From assembly GCA_002375465.1 (NCBI GenBank), contig DFLT01000002.1, positions 70,861 to 134,860 of the forward strand: a stretch of DNA of 64,000 nucleotides. The letters are read 5' to 3'. Below, in pieces: positions 17,256-25,008 of this stretch. This DNA is from Alphaproteobacteria bacterium UBA3612 (lineage in GTDB: Bacteria > Pseudomonadota > Alphaproteobacteria > Sphingomonadales > Sphingomonadaceae). Every line of letters begins with the position of its first letter. Position 1 is the first letter of the stretch. The notes beneath the pieces are model-generated. The model did not search any database. It worked only from the letters and a program-made list of their open reading frames with translations, and was not told where the DNA came from. The position numbers were made by a program, and so were the translations under genes.

Positions 17256-18835
17256 GCCTCGCGGAACTATTGGGCTTTCGCCGCCGGGTTCCGGTACGCT
17301 TCCGCACGACCGTTGCGGATCCGATAGAGGGCGACCGGGCGCGTGGGCGGGCATTGACGCGTGGCGAGATTACGCTCGCTGGGGAAACGCTTTACCTGCG
17401 CGGCGCCGACTGGACGATGGCGGGCGCCTCGGACCGATTCCGCACCCATGTGCATGGATTCTACTGGCTGCGCGACATGGCGGGGGTTCTGCCGCCGGAC
17501 CGCGGTGGGGAATTCGTGCGACCGATAATTTCCGGCTGGCTGGCTGCGCATGGTGACCCTGACGCCGACGCCTGGCGCGCCGACCGCATCGGCGCGCGGC
17601 TGGCCTTCTGGGCACTTTACGCACCCTATATTCTCGGCACGAACGACACCGACTATCGGTCTGCGGTTCTCAGTCATTACGTCCGCGCGGCAACCCATGC
17701 GGAGCGCAACATGGCAAAGGCGCCGCCCGGCCTGCCGCGCATCGTGGCGGCCAGCGGTCTCGTCATTGCCGGCCTGCTGTTGGAACGTAATGAAAAGCGT
17801 CTCGCCCAGGCGGAGACCCTGCTGGACGGGGCCCTTGGATCCGTCGTCCTGCAACATGGTTTGCCGTCCAGCCGCGCGCCCGCCGATCTGATGGCGGTGA
17901 TGGAGTGGCTGCATGTCCTGCGCACGGCCTACGAAGCACGCGGCGAGGAGTGGCCGGAGGCGCAGCAGGGTGCCGACAGCCGCGCTCGGGCGGGGCTGCG
18001 CGCGGCACGACTGGGCGACGGCCGGCTAAGCGCCATGCACGGCGGGGACAATTATGCGCCTGCCCTGATCGACCATTATCTTGCCTGGCCGGGCAGGGCG
18101 GCGCGGGGTCTTGGCGCAGGTGCAGAATCCGGTCTCCAGCGCCTGGAAAGTGGGCGCACGGTCGTGACCGTGGATGCGGCGCCACCGCCCGATTCCGATA
18201 TTAACGACCACGGCCATGCCGGCGCGCTCGCCTTTGAATTTTCCGATGGTGAGGAGCGGATCGTCACGAATGTCGGCGGCGCTCCGCGCGATTCGCGTCT
18301 GACGCAGGCTGTGCGGACGACGGCGGCGCATTCGACACTGACCGTGGATGACATCAACCAGAGCGAGTTGCGCGACGGCGAACCCCTTGGTTCCGGCGTC
18401 GACACGGTGGAGGTGTCACGACGCGAAAGCGAAGAGGGCCAGTGGCTTGACATGACGCACGACGGCTATCGTAAGCGTCTCGGTCTGATGCACGGACGCC
18501 GCCTGTTCCTGGCGGCGGGGGGGACGGACCTACGCGGGGAGGATCGGCTGGAGCCTGTTCAGCGCAAGGGGCGGCAGGAATATCCCTTCGCGCTACGGTT
18601 CCACTTGGTTCCCGGAACGGATGTTGCCCCTACCGCCGACGGTCGCGGCGCCGTTGTGAAAACGGCACAGGGCAAGATGTGGCAATTGAAGGTGTCTGCC
18701 GGTAATCTGACGGTAGACGCCAGCCTGTGGATCGACGAGGAGGGCCGCGCAAAGCCGTCGCGGCAACTGGTCGTGACCGGCGAAACCTCCGCCGACGGGG
18801 CGACTCTCCGCTGGCGCTTCAACAAGGTGAGATAG
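17252..18835 (+). CDS. Heparinase II/III family protein
   Basis: A 527-residue protein. The N-terminal two thirds are alpha-helical (toroid-like), with HVHGFYWLRDMAG and GPxxxx-like repeats. The C-terminal part is beta-rich, with HSTLTVDDINQSEL typical of the heparinase II/III C-terminal domain, followed by RRLFLAAGGTDLRGEDRL and FALRFHLVPG. No signal peptide is visible, unlike secreted heparinases. This form sits between rpe/rsmB and purH in many sphingomonads and may act in turnover of an intracellular or surface polysaccharide; its substrate is unknown. It starts with GTG at 17252 overlapping the rpe stop. Its TAG is one base before the purH ATG. Confidence 0.85.
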   Translation: MSLAELLGFRRRVPVRFRTTVADPIEGDRARGRALTRGEITLAGETLYLRGADWTMAGASDRFRTHVHGFYWLRDMAGVLPPDRGGEFVRPIISGWLAAHGDPDADAWRADRIGARLAFWALYAPYILGTNDTDYRSAVLSHYVRAATHAERNMAKAPPGLPRIVAASGLVIAGLLLERNEKRLAQAETLLDGALGSVVLQHGLPSSRAPADLMAVMEWLHVLRTAYEARGEEWPEAQQGADSRARAGLRAARLGDGRLSAMHGGDNYAPALIDHYLAWPGRAARGLGAGAESGLQRLESGRTVVTVDAAPPPDSDINDHGHAGALAFEFSDGEERIVTNVGGAPRDSRLTQAVRTTAAHSTLTVDDINQSELRDGEPLGSGVDTVEVSRRESEEGQWLDMTHDGYRKRLGLMHGRRLFLAAGGTDLRGEDRLEPVQRKGRQEYPFALRFHLVPGTDVAPTADGRGAVVKTAQGKMWQLKVSAGNLTVDASLWIDEEGRAKPSRQLVVTGETSADGATLRWRFNKVR

Positions 18836-18836
18836 A

Positions 18837-20423
18837 ATGATCGATCAGCTGCCCGTGCGGCGTGCACTCCTTTCCGTATCGGACAAGGATGGCCTTGCCG
18901 CGTTTGGCCGCAAACTCGTCGCTGCTGGCGTCGAGCTGATTTCGACGGGCGGCACGGCCAAGGCTTTGCGCGATGCGGGACTGAAGGTCGCCGATGTCAG
19001 CGACGTCACCGGTTTCCCCGAAATGATGGATGGACGCGTAAAGACGCTGCATCCGCTCGTGCATGGCGGCCTGTTGGGTGTGCGCGGCAATAGTGAGCAT
19101 GAAGCATCGATGGCCGAACATGGCATTGCGCCGATCGACCTCGTTGTCGTCAATCTCTACCCTTTTGCAGAAACCGTGGCGCGGGGCGCGCATCGGGACG
19201 AAATCATAGAGAATATCGATATTGGCGGCCCGTCGATGGTGCGCTCGGCGGCAAAGAACCACGCTGCGGTTGCCATCGTAACCGATCCTGCGGACTATGA
19301 TGCGATTGCAGCGGAAATCGAGGGCGGCGGTACCCGCCTCGCCACGCGCAAGAAACTGGCGGCAAAGGCTTTTGCCGCCACCGCCAGCTATGACAGCGCG
19401 ATCGCATCCTGGTTCGCCTTCTCCGATCAGGGCGAGCAGTTCCCCGACATGCTGACCCTTTCCTTGAAACGCGGAGCGACGGAACTGCGCTATGGCGAAA
19501 ACCCGCATCAGGCGGCAGCCATCTACATGCCCATGGGCCCGCACGGAAACGGCGTTGGGCAGGCGGAGCAGGTTCAGGGCAAGGCGCTCAGCTATAATAA
19601 TCTGAACGATGCCGAGGGCGCGCTGGAATTGATCAGCGAATTTGTCGGGTCGCAGCCCACGATCGCCATCATAAAGCACGCCAATCCCTGCGGTGTTGCC
19701 GGGGCGGAGGACCTTGCCGCCGCCTATGCGGCGGCGCTTGCGTGCGATCCGGTGTCTGCGTTCGGCGGTATCATCGCCGCGAACCGCCCCCTCGACGAGG
19801 CGGCTGCCCGCGCCATCACCAACATCTTTACAGAGGTGGTGATCGCCCCCGATGCGGATGAGGCGGCGCGCGCCATTTTCGCGGGAAAGAAGAATTTGCG
19901 GCTGCTCCTGACCGGCGAGCTGCCTAACCCCACCCGTGGCGGGCTGACATTAAAGAGCATCAATGGCGGTTATCTCGTCCAGTCGCGCGACGATGGTCAA
20001 TTGGCAGAAGAGATGCAGGTGGTGTCAAAACGCGCGCCGACGCTCGCAGAGATGGCAGACATGGCCTTTGCCTGGCGGGTTGCGAAACACGTCAAATCGA
20101 ACGCCATCGTCTATGCGAAGGACGGCGCCACGGCGGGCATCGGTGCAGGTCAGATGAGCCGCCTTGATTCGGCCCGCATCGCCGCATGGAAGGCGCGCGA
20201 CGCGGCGGAGGCTGCTGGCTGGGCGGAACCCAGAACGATTGGCAGCGCGGTTGCCTCCGACGCCTTCTTGCCCTTCGCCGATGGCCTGATCGCAGCGGCA
20301 GAGGCCGGAGCGACGGCAATTATCCAGCCGGGGGGATCGATCCGCGACGAGGAAGTAATCGCCGCCGCCGATGAGCGCGATCTCGCCATGGCGTTCACCG
20401 GGATGCGTCATTTCCGGCATTAA
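18837..20423 (+). CDS. purH: Bifunctional AICAR transformylase/IMP cyclohydrolase
   Basis: A 528-residue enzyme for the last two steps of purine synthesis, using 10-formyl-tetrahydrofolate. The N-terminal MGS-like IMP cyclohydrolase domain shows RRALLSVSDKDGLAAFG, ISTGGTAKAL, MMDGRVKTLHPLVHGGLLG and DIGGPSMVRSAAKN. The C-terminal transformylase domain shows LRYGENPHQAAA, KALSYNNLNDAEGALEL, the catalytic KHANPCGVA, SAFGGIIAANRPLD, and the C-terminal GSIRDEEVI and FTGMRHFRH. Length is normal. It is the last gene of a four-gene same-strand run, ended by a bidirectional terminator at 20433. Confidence 0.97.
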   Translation: MIDQLPVRRALLSVSDKDGLAAFGRKLVAAGVELISTGGTAKALRDAGLKVADVSDVTGFPEMMDGRVKTLHPLVHGGLLGVRGNSEHEASMAEHGIAPIDLVVVNLYPFAETVARGAHRDEIIENIDIGGPSMVRSAAKNHAAVAIVTDPADYDAIAAEIEGGGTRLATRKKLAAKAFAATASYDSAIASWFAFSDQGEQFPDMLTLSLKRGATELRYGENPHQAAAIYMPMGPHGNGVGQAEQVQGKALSYNNLNDAEGALELISEFVGSQPTIAIIKHANPCGVAGAEDLAAAYAAALACDPVSAFGGIIAANRPLDEAAARAITNIFTEVVIAPDADEAARAIFAGKKNLRLLLTGELPNPTRGGLTLKSINGGYLVQSRDDGQLAEEMQVVSKRAPTLAEMADMAFAWRVAKHVKSNAIVYAKDGATAGIGAGQMSRLDSARIAAWKARDAAEAAGWAEPRTIGSAVASDAFLPFADGLIAAAEAGATAIIQPGGSIRDEEVIAAADERDLAMAFTGMRHFRH

Positions 20424-20432
20424 CAGAAAATC

Positions 20433-20463
20433 AGTGGCGCCCACCCTCGGGATGGGCGCCACT
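20433..20463. terminator. Bidirectional terminator between purH and a convergent small gene
   Basis: AGTGGCGCCCA (20433-20443) and TGGGCGCCACT (20453-20463) form a perfect 11-base-pair stem with a nine-base loop. The minus-strand side is followed by a T-rich tract (ATTTTCTGTT when read leftward). The plus-strand side lacks a U run. It lies between the purH stop and the end of the minus-strand gene at 20487. Confidence 0.8.
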
Positions 20464-20486
20464 GGCGCGTGGTCGCCGCAAACGGC

Positions 20487-20738
20487 TTAGTATCGGACGC
20501 CCTTCGCGGCGAGACGTTCATGAAGCCTTGGATCGACGGCGTCCTCATGCGCCCGCCGCAACTGGATCAATGACGCTTCGGGCGACTCGGCATAATGAAT
20601 GGCGCGCCATTCCCCCGCCTTTTGGCGTAGCACGAAGTGCACTGGAGCAGTTACGTCGGCGCGCAACTCGCCGAAGAAATGGCGGAGGCAGGGTTCGCGC
20701 CCGACGTCGTCGTAGAGCATGATCTGGCCGCGATCCAT
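20487..20738 (-). CDS. Hypothetical 83-residue protein
   Basis: A small soluble protein starting at ATG 20738 and ending with TAA at 20487. It is rich in charged and aromatic residues, with a central FVLRQKAGEWRAIHYAE segment that could form a beta hairpin. There is no signal peptide or membrane helix. I do not recognise the family. A perfect terminator hairpin with a T tract follows its stop on its own strand, which supports a real transcribed gene. It is divergent from the next gene at 20780, the 41 bases between them being very short for two promoters. Confidence 0.6.
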   Translation of the reverse strand: MDRGQIMLYDDVGREPCLRHFFGELRADVTAPVHFVLRQKAGEWRAIHYAESPEASLIQLRRAHEDAVDPRLHERLAAKGVRY

Positions 20739-20779
20739 GGGGCAGTACGGTGGTACGCGATCAGCGGCAGGAAAGCTGC

Positions 20780-21112
20780 ATGACCAGCGCGACCCCGGAC
20801 GCGATTTCTGAACTGCTGGCGAGTGCGCGGGGGCACCGGCCGAAGAGCCTTGCCTGTGGAGAGGCGGAGGACGCGTTGAATGTCGCGCTGGCCCTGACGG
20901 TGGAACTTGCCGTGGCGAACGACAGGATCGACAGGCTGGAACGCATGGTTGCCGATCTTCGCGGCGAACCCGTGTCGACGTTGCGCGACGTGGCTTATGA
21001 GGGTGATGTGGCTGCCGAACGGCGCGACGCGATGGAAGCGCTGCTTATGCGTACAATGCGGATCTTCCTTGACCCTCGACGGCAGTCTGCTGATCATAAC
21101 GGCAACAGATAG
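20780..21112 (+). CDS. Hypothetical 110-residue helical protein
   Basis: The ATG at 20780 follows AGGAAAG (20769-20775) at good spacing; an in-frame GTG at 20750 is less likely. The sequence is mostly helical and has the heptad-like stretch VELAVANDRIDRLERMVADL, suggesting a short coiled coil. It ends with a basic RRQSADHNGNR tail. There are no cysteines of a binding site and no membrane segment. The function is unknown. It is followed after 49 bases by an exported HEXXH protein on the same strand. Confidence 0.6.
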   Translation: MTSATPDAISELLASARGHRPKSLACGEAEDALNVALALTVELAVANDRIDRLERMVADLRGEPVSTLRDVAYEGDVAAERRDAMEALLMRTMRIFLDPRRQSADHNGNR

Positions 21113-21161
21113 CGACCACGTGGTGTTCGCTGGTTGCGGCATTCAGCGATGGAGTCGTTCG

Positions 21162-22148
21162 GTGAAACAGGCGCTTGTGATTGCCGCGTCTTTGTTGCTG
21201 GGATTTCAGGCCGGCAATTCGTCCGTTCTGGCCCAGCCCATGGTGGTGCACCAGGCACCGGTCGTCTGCCTTGCCGCTCCAGGCGTGGAAAGCGACCGGC
21301 CGCTCGTATCTCGCATTGGCCGGCCAGACCCGGCCGTGATGGACATTTTCTCTGGCGCGGGTGCGTCGGCCTTCTCGGTGCACGATCTTACCGAGGATGA
21401 GCTTATTCTCGTCGAAAAGGCCCTGGGAAAGCTGCCCCGCCTGCACCGCGACGTCCTGCGCCGCCACCTGCGGCGATTGAGCTTTCTCGACCTGCAGCCA
21501 GGCGCGGGAAGTGCGTTGACGAGCCGGGCCGGGCTTGATGACGCCAGCATGCAGTTCGATATCACGCTGCGAGCAAGCCTGCTCGACGAAAGCTTGGCCA
21601 AGTTCCTGAACGACAAGGAGAGCCGTCTGTTTGCCGATGATGATTCGGGCTTCAGCGTTGAATTCGACGCCGGGCAAAGCGATGCGCTGACCTATATCCT
21701 GCTGCATGAGGCTAATCATATCGTCGATCAGGTCATCGCCTTGACCGCCGATACGGCAGGGCCGTTCCGGTCGAAAGTCTGGAAGGACCTTCGGGCCATT
21801 GCGCCCCCTCACGATGCCAGCCTTGCAGCGAAAAATCCGTTTCGGCGGGCACGGCCCATTCCGCTGCGCTATGCCCCGGCATATTACGAATCGCTGGCGA
21901 ACAGTCCGTTCGTTTCGTTCTACGCCACGGCGGCAGCGACCGAGGATGTTGCGGAACTGTTTGCGTGGCAACAATTGGCGTCGCGCTTTGACCAATCGCT
22001 GACGATCACGATCCGCGACAATCAGCGTCTGATCCTGCATCGCTACGAGCCTCTTGAAACGCCTTTCGCACTTTTGCGCTTTGGGGATGTGCAGGCCGTA
22101 TTCGAGAAATATGAGCAGGCCTGCCGCAGGGTTGGAGGATCTGCCTAG
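21162..22148 (+). CDS. Exported putative zinc metallopeptidase-like protein (HEXXH motif)
   Basis: A 328-residue protein starting at GTG 21162, seven bases after GGAG. Residues 1-24 form a signal peptide (KQALVIAASLLLGFQAGNSS). The mature protein has a helical region with LTEDELILVEKALGKL and then ILLHEANHIVDQVI, an HEXXH zincin motif in a helix at about residues 187-191. A candidate third ligand could be the conserved-looking EDVAELFAWQ glutamate about 80 residues later. I do not recognise a named family; an exported peptidase, or an inactive relative, is inferred from the motif. It is the last clearly chromosomal gene before the accessory region. Confidence 0.7.
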   Translation: MKQALVIAASLLLGFQAGNSSVLAQPMVVHQAPVVCLAAPGVESDRPLVSRIGRPDPAVMDIFSGAGASAFSVHDLTEDELILVEKALGKLPRLHRDVLRRHLRRLSFLDLQPGAGSALTSRAGLDDASMQFDITLRASLLDESLAKFLNDKESRLFADDDSGFSVEFDAGQSDALTYILLHEANHIVDQVIALTADTAGPFRSKVWKDLRAIAPPHDASLAAKNPFRRARPIPLRYAPAYYESLANSPFVSFYATAAATEDVAELFAWQQLASRFDQSLTITIRDNQRLILHRYEPLETPFALLRFGDVQAVFEKYEQACRRVGGSA

Positions 22149-23102
22149 ACGGCTTGGGGATGTTGAGGAGCAGAAGTCTGACCAGACCGCAGCACAGTTG
22201 ACGCAGGCCCAGCAACCTCGACACCGGCCGAATTTGACAGCGTAGGGATTGACGATGGGTGCCGCATGCGAATCGCTCGCACGTCGTCACGGATGGGCGA
22301 GGCCGCCGCACATCGTCCAGCCATATTCGGGTACGCCAAAAGCGCCGCTGCGTTCGCTTGGAACCGGAATGCTACCCAACATAGCGGCAGGCGGGTCGCT
22401 GCCAGCGCGCGTCGTGACTTCCAACATAACGGCGGATCGCTCTAGCTATCGCGACAGGCGAGCAGTCGACGATACTTCCGGATGAACAAGAAGGCGGAGC
22501 GATCCCTCGGATTTCTCTGAGGCCCATAAGGCGTATAGGGAAGCGAGAGAAGAACAAATGGTGCCAGAAGAGGACTCGAATATACTTGATAACAATTTGT
22601 ATTTATTTTCAAAGGGAAATTCGATTTACAAATATGGCACAACCACTGGCACTAAATACTTTTTAGGTAGCGGTTCGCTTCCCGACTTCTATTCATACCA
22701 TACGGTTTCATTACATTCCGATCCGTTGCCAGGCAAGCCATTCCATCCTGATTTACGTGGCAAGGCGGCCCTTGGAATAGAAAATCTTTCACCAACCGCC
22801 TCGCGCAGCACCTGCTAAGCAAAAATAGCGGAGCATCGTTTGTCATGCCTAGCACGCGCTGCCGGTTGCCAACGCCACCTTGGCGCCCCGAACGAGCGAC
22901 TCGGGCTTCGCGATACTGGAGTTAGTTCAAGCTGGCAGCTTGTGGGCCGGTTACGGGATGATCCGGCTCAGGCCACCAGACACAGGAAAGCGAACATTCG
23001 GGCGAAGCGATGGCGGGCCCGCAGTCGCTCACTTTGCCGCCGTTCCCGGCCTCAGCTTAGCTCGACGGCATCTGGCCTCCATTCATATCGCCGGCGCAGC
23101 GG
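22149..23102. other. Gene-poor junction between core chromosome and accessory region
   Basis: This 954-base stretch has no credible gene. Short open frames here lack family features and ribosome-binding sites. Base composition changes abruptly: the segment from about 22555 to 22700 is AT-rich, unlike the flanking core DNA. The left tRNA-end-like repeat lies inside it at 22559-22580. The rest is probably decayed sequence from past insertions. Confidence 0.6.
22559..22580 (-). repeat. Left attachment-site-like fragment of a tRNA 3' end
   Basis: Read on the minus strand this segment gives the 3' part of a T-arm loop (TTCGAGT), acceptor-stem bases and a terminal ACCA. It matches the copy at 46684-46708, sharing the block AGAAGAGGACTCGAA and TGGTGCC, with one C missing. 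No 5' part of a tRNA follows on either side. It marks the probable left end of the integrated element, and AT-rich DNA begins at it. Confidence 0.65.
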
Positions 23103-23372
23103 CTAGCCAACGCATTCAGGTAAGGACAACAAGTTGTCATTCCATTTGCCGTCTGCGTAGGTGCGGAGATATTTACCGCTTGAGCCATTGACCACGCCGA
23201 TGTTGCCGCGATTGCCTGCAACATAGGTGTAAAACGTATTAGTCTGGGCTTCGATGGAGTCGATGACTTGCTTGCGCGTCCAGTGCCAGCCGGAACCGCC
23301 CAAATGGGTGATGCCTTCATGGGTGCTGTCACGGGGCTGCTTGTTGATGCAGGTAACTTGAACGTCGGCCAT
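23103..23372 (-). CDS. DUF3892 domain-containing protein
   Basis: An 89-residue soluble protein. It shows the DUF3892 pattern: an opening strand VQVTCINKQ, then ITHLGGSGWHWTRKQVIDSIE, TFYTYVAGNRGNIGVV and the closing KYLRTYADGKWNDNLLSLP. DUF3892 proteins are small, widespread, often in mobile or defence loci, and of unknown biochemical function. It ends a three-gene minus-strand run (23861 to 23103) with gaps of 16 and 23 bases, so it is probably co-transcribed with the two genes upstream. The start ATG at 23372 is preceded by AAGGA in the reverse sense. Confidence 0.85.
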   Translation of the reverse strand: MADVQVTCINKQPRDSTHEGITHLGGSGWHWTRKQVIDSIEAQTNTFYTYVAGNRGNIGVVNGSSGKYLRTYADGKWNDNLLSLPECVG

Positions 23373-23395
23373 TGGAGAGGGTGTCCTTCTTTCAG

Positions 23396-23584
23396 TTAGG
23401 AATTGGGGCCATCACGGCCATCGGGTTCTTTGGCGACGCCTTTGAACGGCGATGCGCCATTCTTGACGCTCATGAACTCGCCGGTGCGTTCGTTGCGCTT
23501 CTGAAAGTTGCCATCATTGCGCTGGAACTGGGTGCGGGCAGTGACTGCGCCGCGACGAAAATTGCTTCCGGTATTCTTGGCCAT
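23396..23584 (-). CDS. Small basic hypothetical protein
   Basis: A 62-residue protein starting at ATG 23584. It is rich in Arg, Lys, Asn and Gly, with a N-terminal MAKNTGSNFRRGAVTARTQ and a C-terminal SPFKGVAKEPDGRDGPNS. This composition suggests an unfolded nucleic-acid-binding or structural peptide. Similar short proteins are found beside DUF3892 genes in mobile elements, but I cannot name a function. Its position between two short genes on the same strand, with 23-base and 16-base gaps, supports a real gene. Confidence 0.65.
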   Translation of the reverse strand: MAKNTGSNFRRGAVTARTQFQRNDGNFQKRNERTGEFMSVKNGASPFKGVAKEPDGRDGPNS

Positions 23585-23600
23585 AAAATCTCCTGTGAAC

Positions 23601-23861
23601 TTAGTTGAACGTGTAACGCTTCCACGGGATGCGGTTCATCGACACCCGCGAAAGAAAATTGGCGAGGTCGCGACGACCAAAATATGTCGGCGTTCCGCGC
23701 GAGTCCTGAGACATCAAGACAATCGGCATCCCGGGAAAACACCGGCTAAAGTTCTGCGAGGCTTTCGCCGCTTCATGCCGGTTGTCCGTGATATGGCGCT
23801 TAACAACCACGACCGCGAAGGTCTGGCCCTGTTCTTTGATAACAGCACCTTCGAGATGCAT
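23601..23861 (-). CDS. Hypothetical 86-residue protein
   Basis: Starts at ATG 23861 after AAAAAGGGAA on the minus strand. Beta-alpha pattern: VIKEQGQTFAVVVVKRHITD, then a helix EAAKASQNFSR, then GMPIVLMSQDSRGTPTYFGR and a C-terminal RVSMNRIPWKRYTF. There is no membrane segment or recognised motif. It heads the three-gene DUF3892 run and faces the XRE gene across a 163-base divergent region that contains a palindromic operator-like site. The frame stays open further upstream to 24149 but crosses that site, so the shorter start is chosen. Confidence 0.65.
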   Translation of the reverse strand: MHLEGAVIKEQGQTFAVVVVKRHITDNRHEAAKASQNFSRCFPGMPIVLMSQDSRGTPTYFGRRDLANFLSRVSMNRIPWKRYTFN

Positions 23862-23965
23862 GGCAGTTCCCTTTTTGCTTGGACTGGGGCGGGATGCCCT
23901 TGTCACGATTCGACATATGGCCCGATACCGAAATGCCGTCAATACAAACATCAGGATGTGCTTGT

Positions 23966-23983
23966 CGCAAACATTTGTTTGCG
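23966..23983. promoter_or_regulatory. Palindromic operator-like site upstream of the XRE regulator
   Basis: CGCAAACA-TT-TGTTTGCG is a perfect 18-base palindrome. It lies between the divergent genes at 23861 and 24025. XRE-family proteins bind such dyads, so autoregulation by the downstream regulator is the simplest reading. It is not followed by a T run, which argues against a terminator. Confidence 0.6.
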
Positions 23984-24024
23984 TAATTGACATTACCCAT
24001 GCATGAGTGCAGTTGCGCGCTTCG

Positions 24025-24381
24025 ATGGAAAAGCATTCAATATATGCCGAACTAGGCCGCGCTGTTGCTACTCGCCGTAAAATGGTGGGGCTTACACAGG
24101 CCGAAGTTGCCAAAGCCGTTGGCATTTCAAGAGCGTCAATCGCCAACATCGAATCTGGCCGCCAGAAGGTTCTGCTTCACCAAGTCTATGGGCTAGTCGA
24201 GGCGCTTGGACTCAAGGCCATTACCGAGCTTGTGCCTGCGACTCCTCCACGCGCTTTGGTAGCGGAAGCTGGGGAAAGGCTTTCAACATGGGGTGCAGCT
24301 GTGTCCGACGATCAGATGTCAGGGGTTGAACAACTGCTCAAAAGTGCGCTCGGACAACAGCGAAACGGTTCCGCTCGATGA
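24025..24381 (+). CDS. XRE-family transcriptional regulator
   Basis: A 118-residue DNA-binding protein. The helix-turn-helix is LTQAEVAKAVGISRASIANIE (about residues 23-43), followed by SGRQKVLLHQVYGLVEALGL, the HipB/XRE layout. The C-terminal 40 residues have no known domain. Its TGA overlaps the ATG of the ImmA/IrrE-type protease gene (ATGA). XRE plus ImmA pairs are known from ICEBs1 and phage-like elements, where the protease cleaves the repressor after DNA damage. The ATG at 24025 is used; an upstream GTG at 24007 is also in frame, and neither has a good ribosome-binding site. Confidence 0.88.
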   Translation: MEKHSIYAELGRAVATRRKMVGLTQAEVAKAVGISRASIANIESGRQKVLLHQVYGLVEALGLKAITELVPATPPRALVAEAGERLSTWGAAVSDDQMSGVEQLLKSALGQQRNGSAR

Positions 24382-24899
24382 GCATCATTCAAGACAATGC
24401 ACGAGAACTGGCCCGTGACGTCTTGGCCAAATACGGGACAGTCAACGCTCCTGTACCAGTCGAGAAGATCATCAAGCGGCTCGACATTCGCATCCAGTTC
24501 TCGCCGCTCGATCAAGAACTCTCTGGCATGGCGCTAGTCAAAGATGGCGTTGCGGTAATCGGCATCAATGCGTTGCATCACCCCAACCGGCAACGCTTCA
24601 CAATGGCACACGAACTTGGGCATCACACTATGCATCGGACGCATATCGAAAATGCGGTGCATGTCGATAAAGGGTTCGCAATCCTGCGGCGTGATACCCT
24701 TGCCGCCCAGGGCACCGACAAGATGGAAATTGAGGCCAATGCTTTTGCCTCGGAGCTTTTGATTCCTAGAGACTTACTGGAACCCGTAATCGGCACCGGC
24801 GACATAGACTTGGATGATGTGGATCGCTTGCAGTCCATTGCCAAAAAGTTCAAGGTCAGCCTGTCGGCGCTGCAATACAGATTGCTGGCGTTTACTTGA
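24378..24899 (+). CDS. ImmA/IrrE-family metallo-endopeptidase
   Basis: A 173-residue protein with the zincin motif FTMAHELGHHTMH at about residues 73-85 (HELGH), and a downstream EIEANAFASELLIP block (about residues 118-131) that supplies the third metal ligand (E in NxFA-type context). The N-terminal half has PVPVEKIIKRLDIRIQF and LSGMALVKDG. The family cleaves XRE-type repressors or antitoxins. Overlap with the XRE gene makes that regulator the probable substrate. The next gene, an exonuclease-I-like protein, starts 76 bases after the stop and may be part of the same unit. Confidence 0.92.
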   Translation: MSIIQDNARELARDVLAKYGTVNAPVPVEKIIKRLDIRIQFSPLDQELSGMALVKDGVAVIGINALHHPNRQRFTMAHELGHHTMHRTHIENAVHVDKGFAILRRDTLAAQGTDKMEIEANAFASELLIPRDLLEPVIGTGDIDLDDVDRLQSIAKKFKVSLSALQYRLLAFT

Positions 24900-24917
24900 G
24901 GCTTGCGGGGGCGTGGC

Positions 24918-25008
24918 ATGGGGTTCGTATTCTATGCCACTAAAACGTCGGGCGCAGTAACGAACGGGGGCGGTATGAGTTTTGTGTTCTACGATACCGA
25001 AACTACCG
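24918..25008 (+). repeat. Imperfect duplication of the exonuclease gene's 5' end
   Basis: Bases 24918-24950 encode MGFVFYATKTSG, and bases 24975-25008 encode MSFVFYDTETTG in the same frame. The first copy has lost both acidic residues (D to A, E to K) of the catalytic DTET motif. A purine-rich GGGGG at 24964-24969 stands before the second ATG. The first copy is most simply a decayed tandem duplication. Confidence 0.6.

Noticed and set aside
20907..21161. Upstream extension of the HEXXH protein frame
   Set aside because: It overlaps the 110-residue gene in another frame and would remove the signal peptide from the N-terminus. GTG 21162 has its own GGAG.
22558..22818. 86-codon open frame starting in the left attachment-like repeat
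   Set aside because: It begins inside the tRNA-end-like fragment, has no ribosome-binding site, and its composition looks non-coding.
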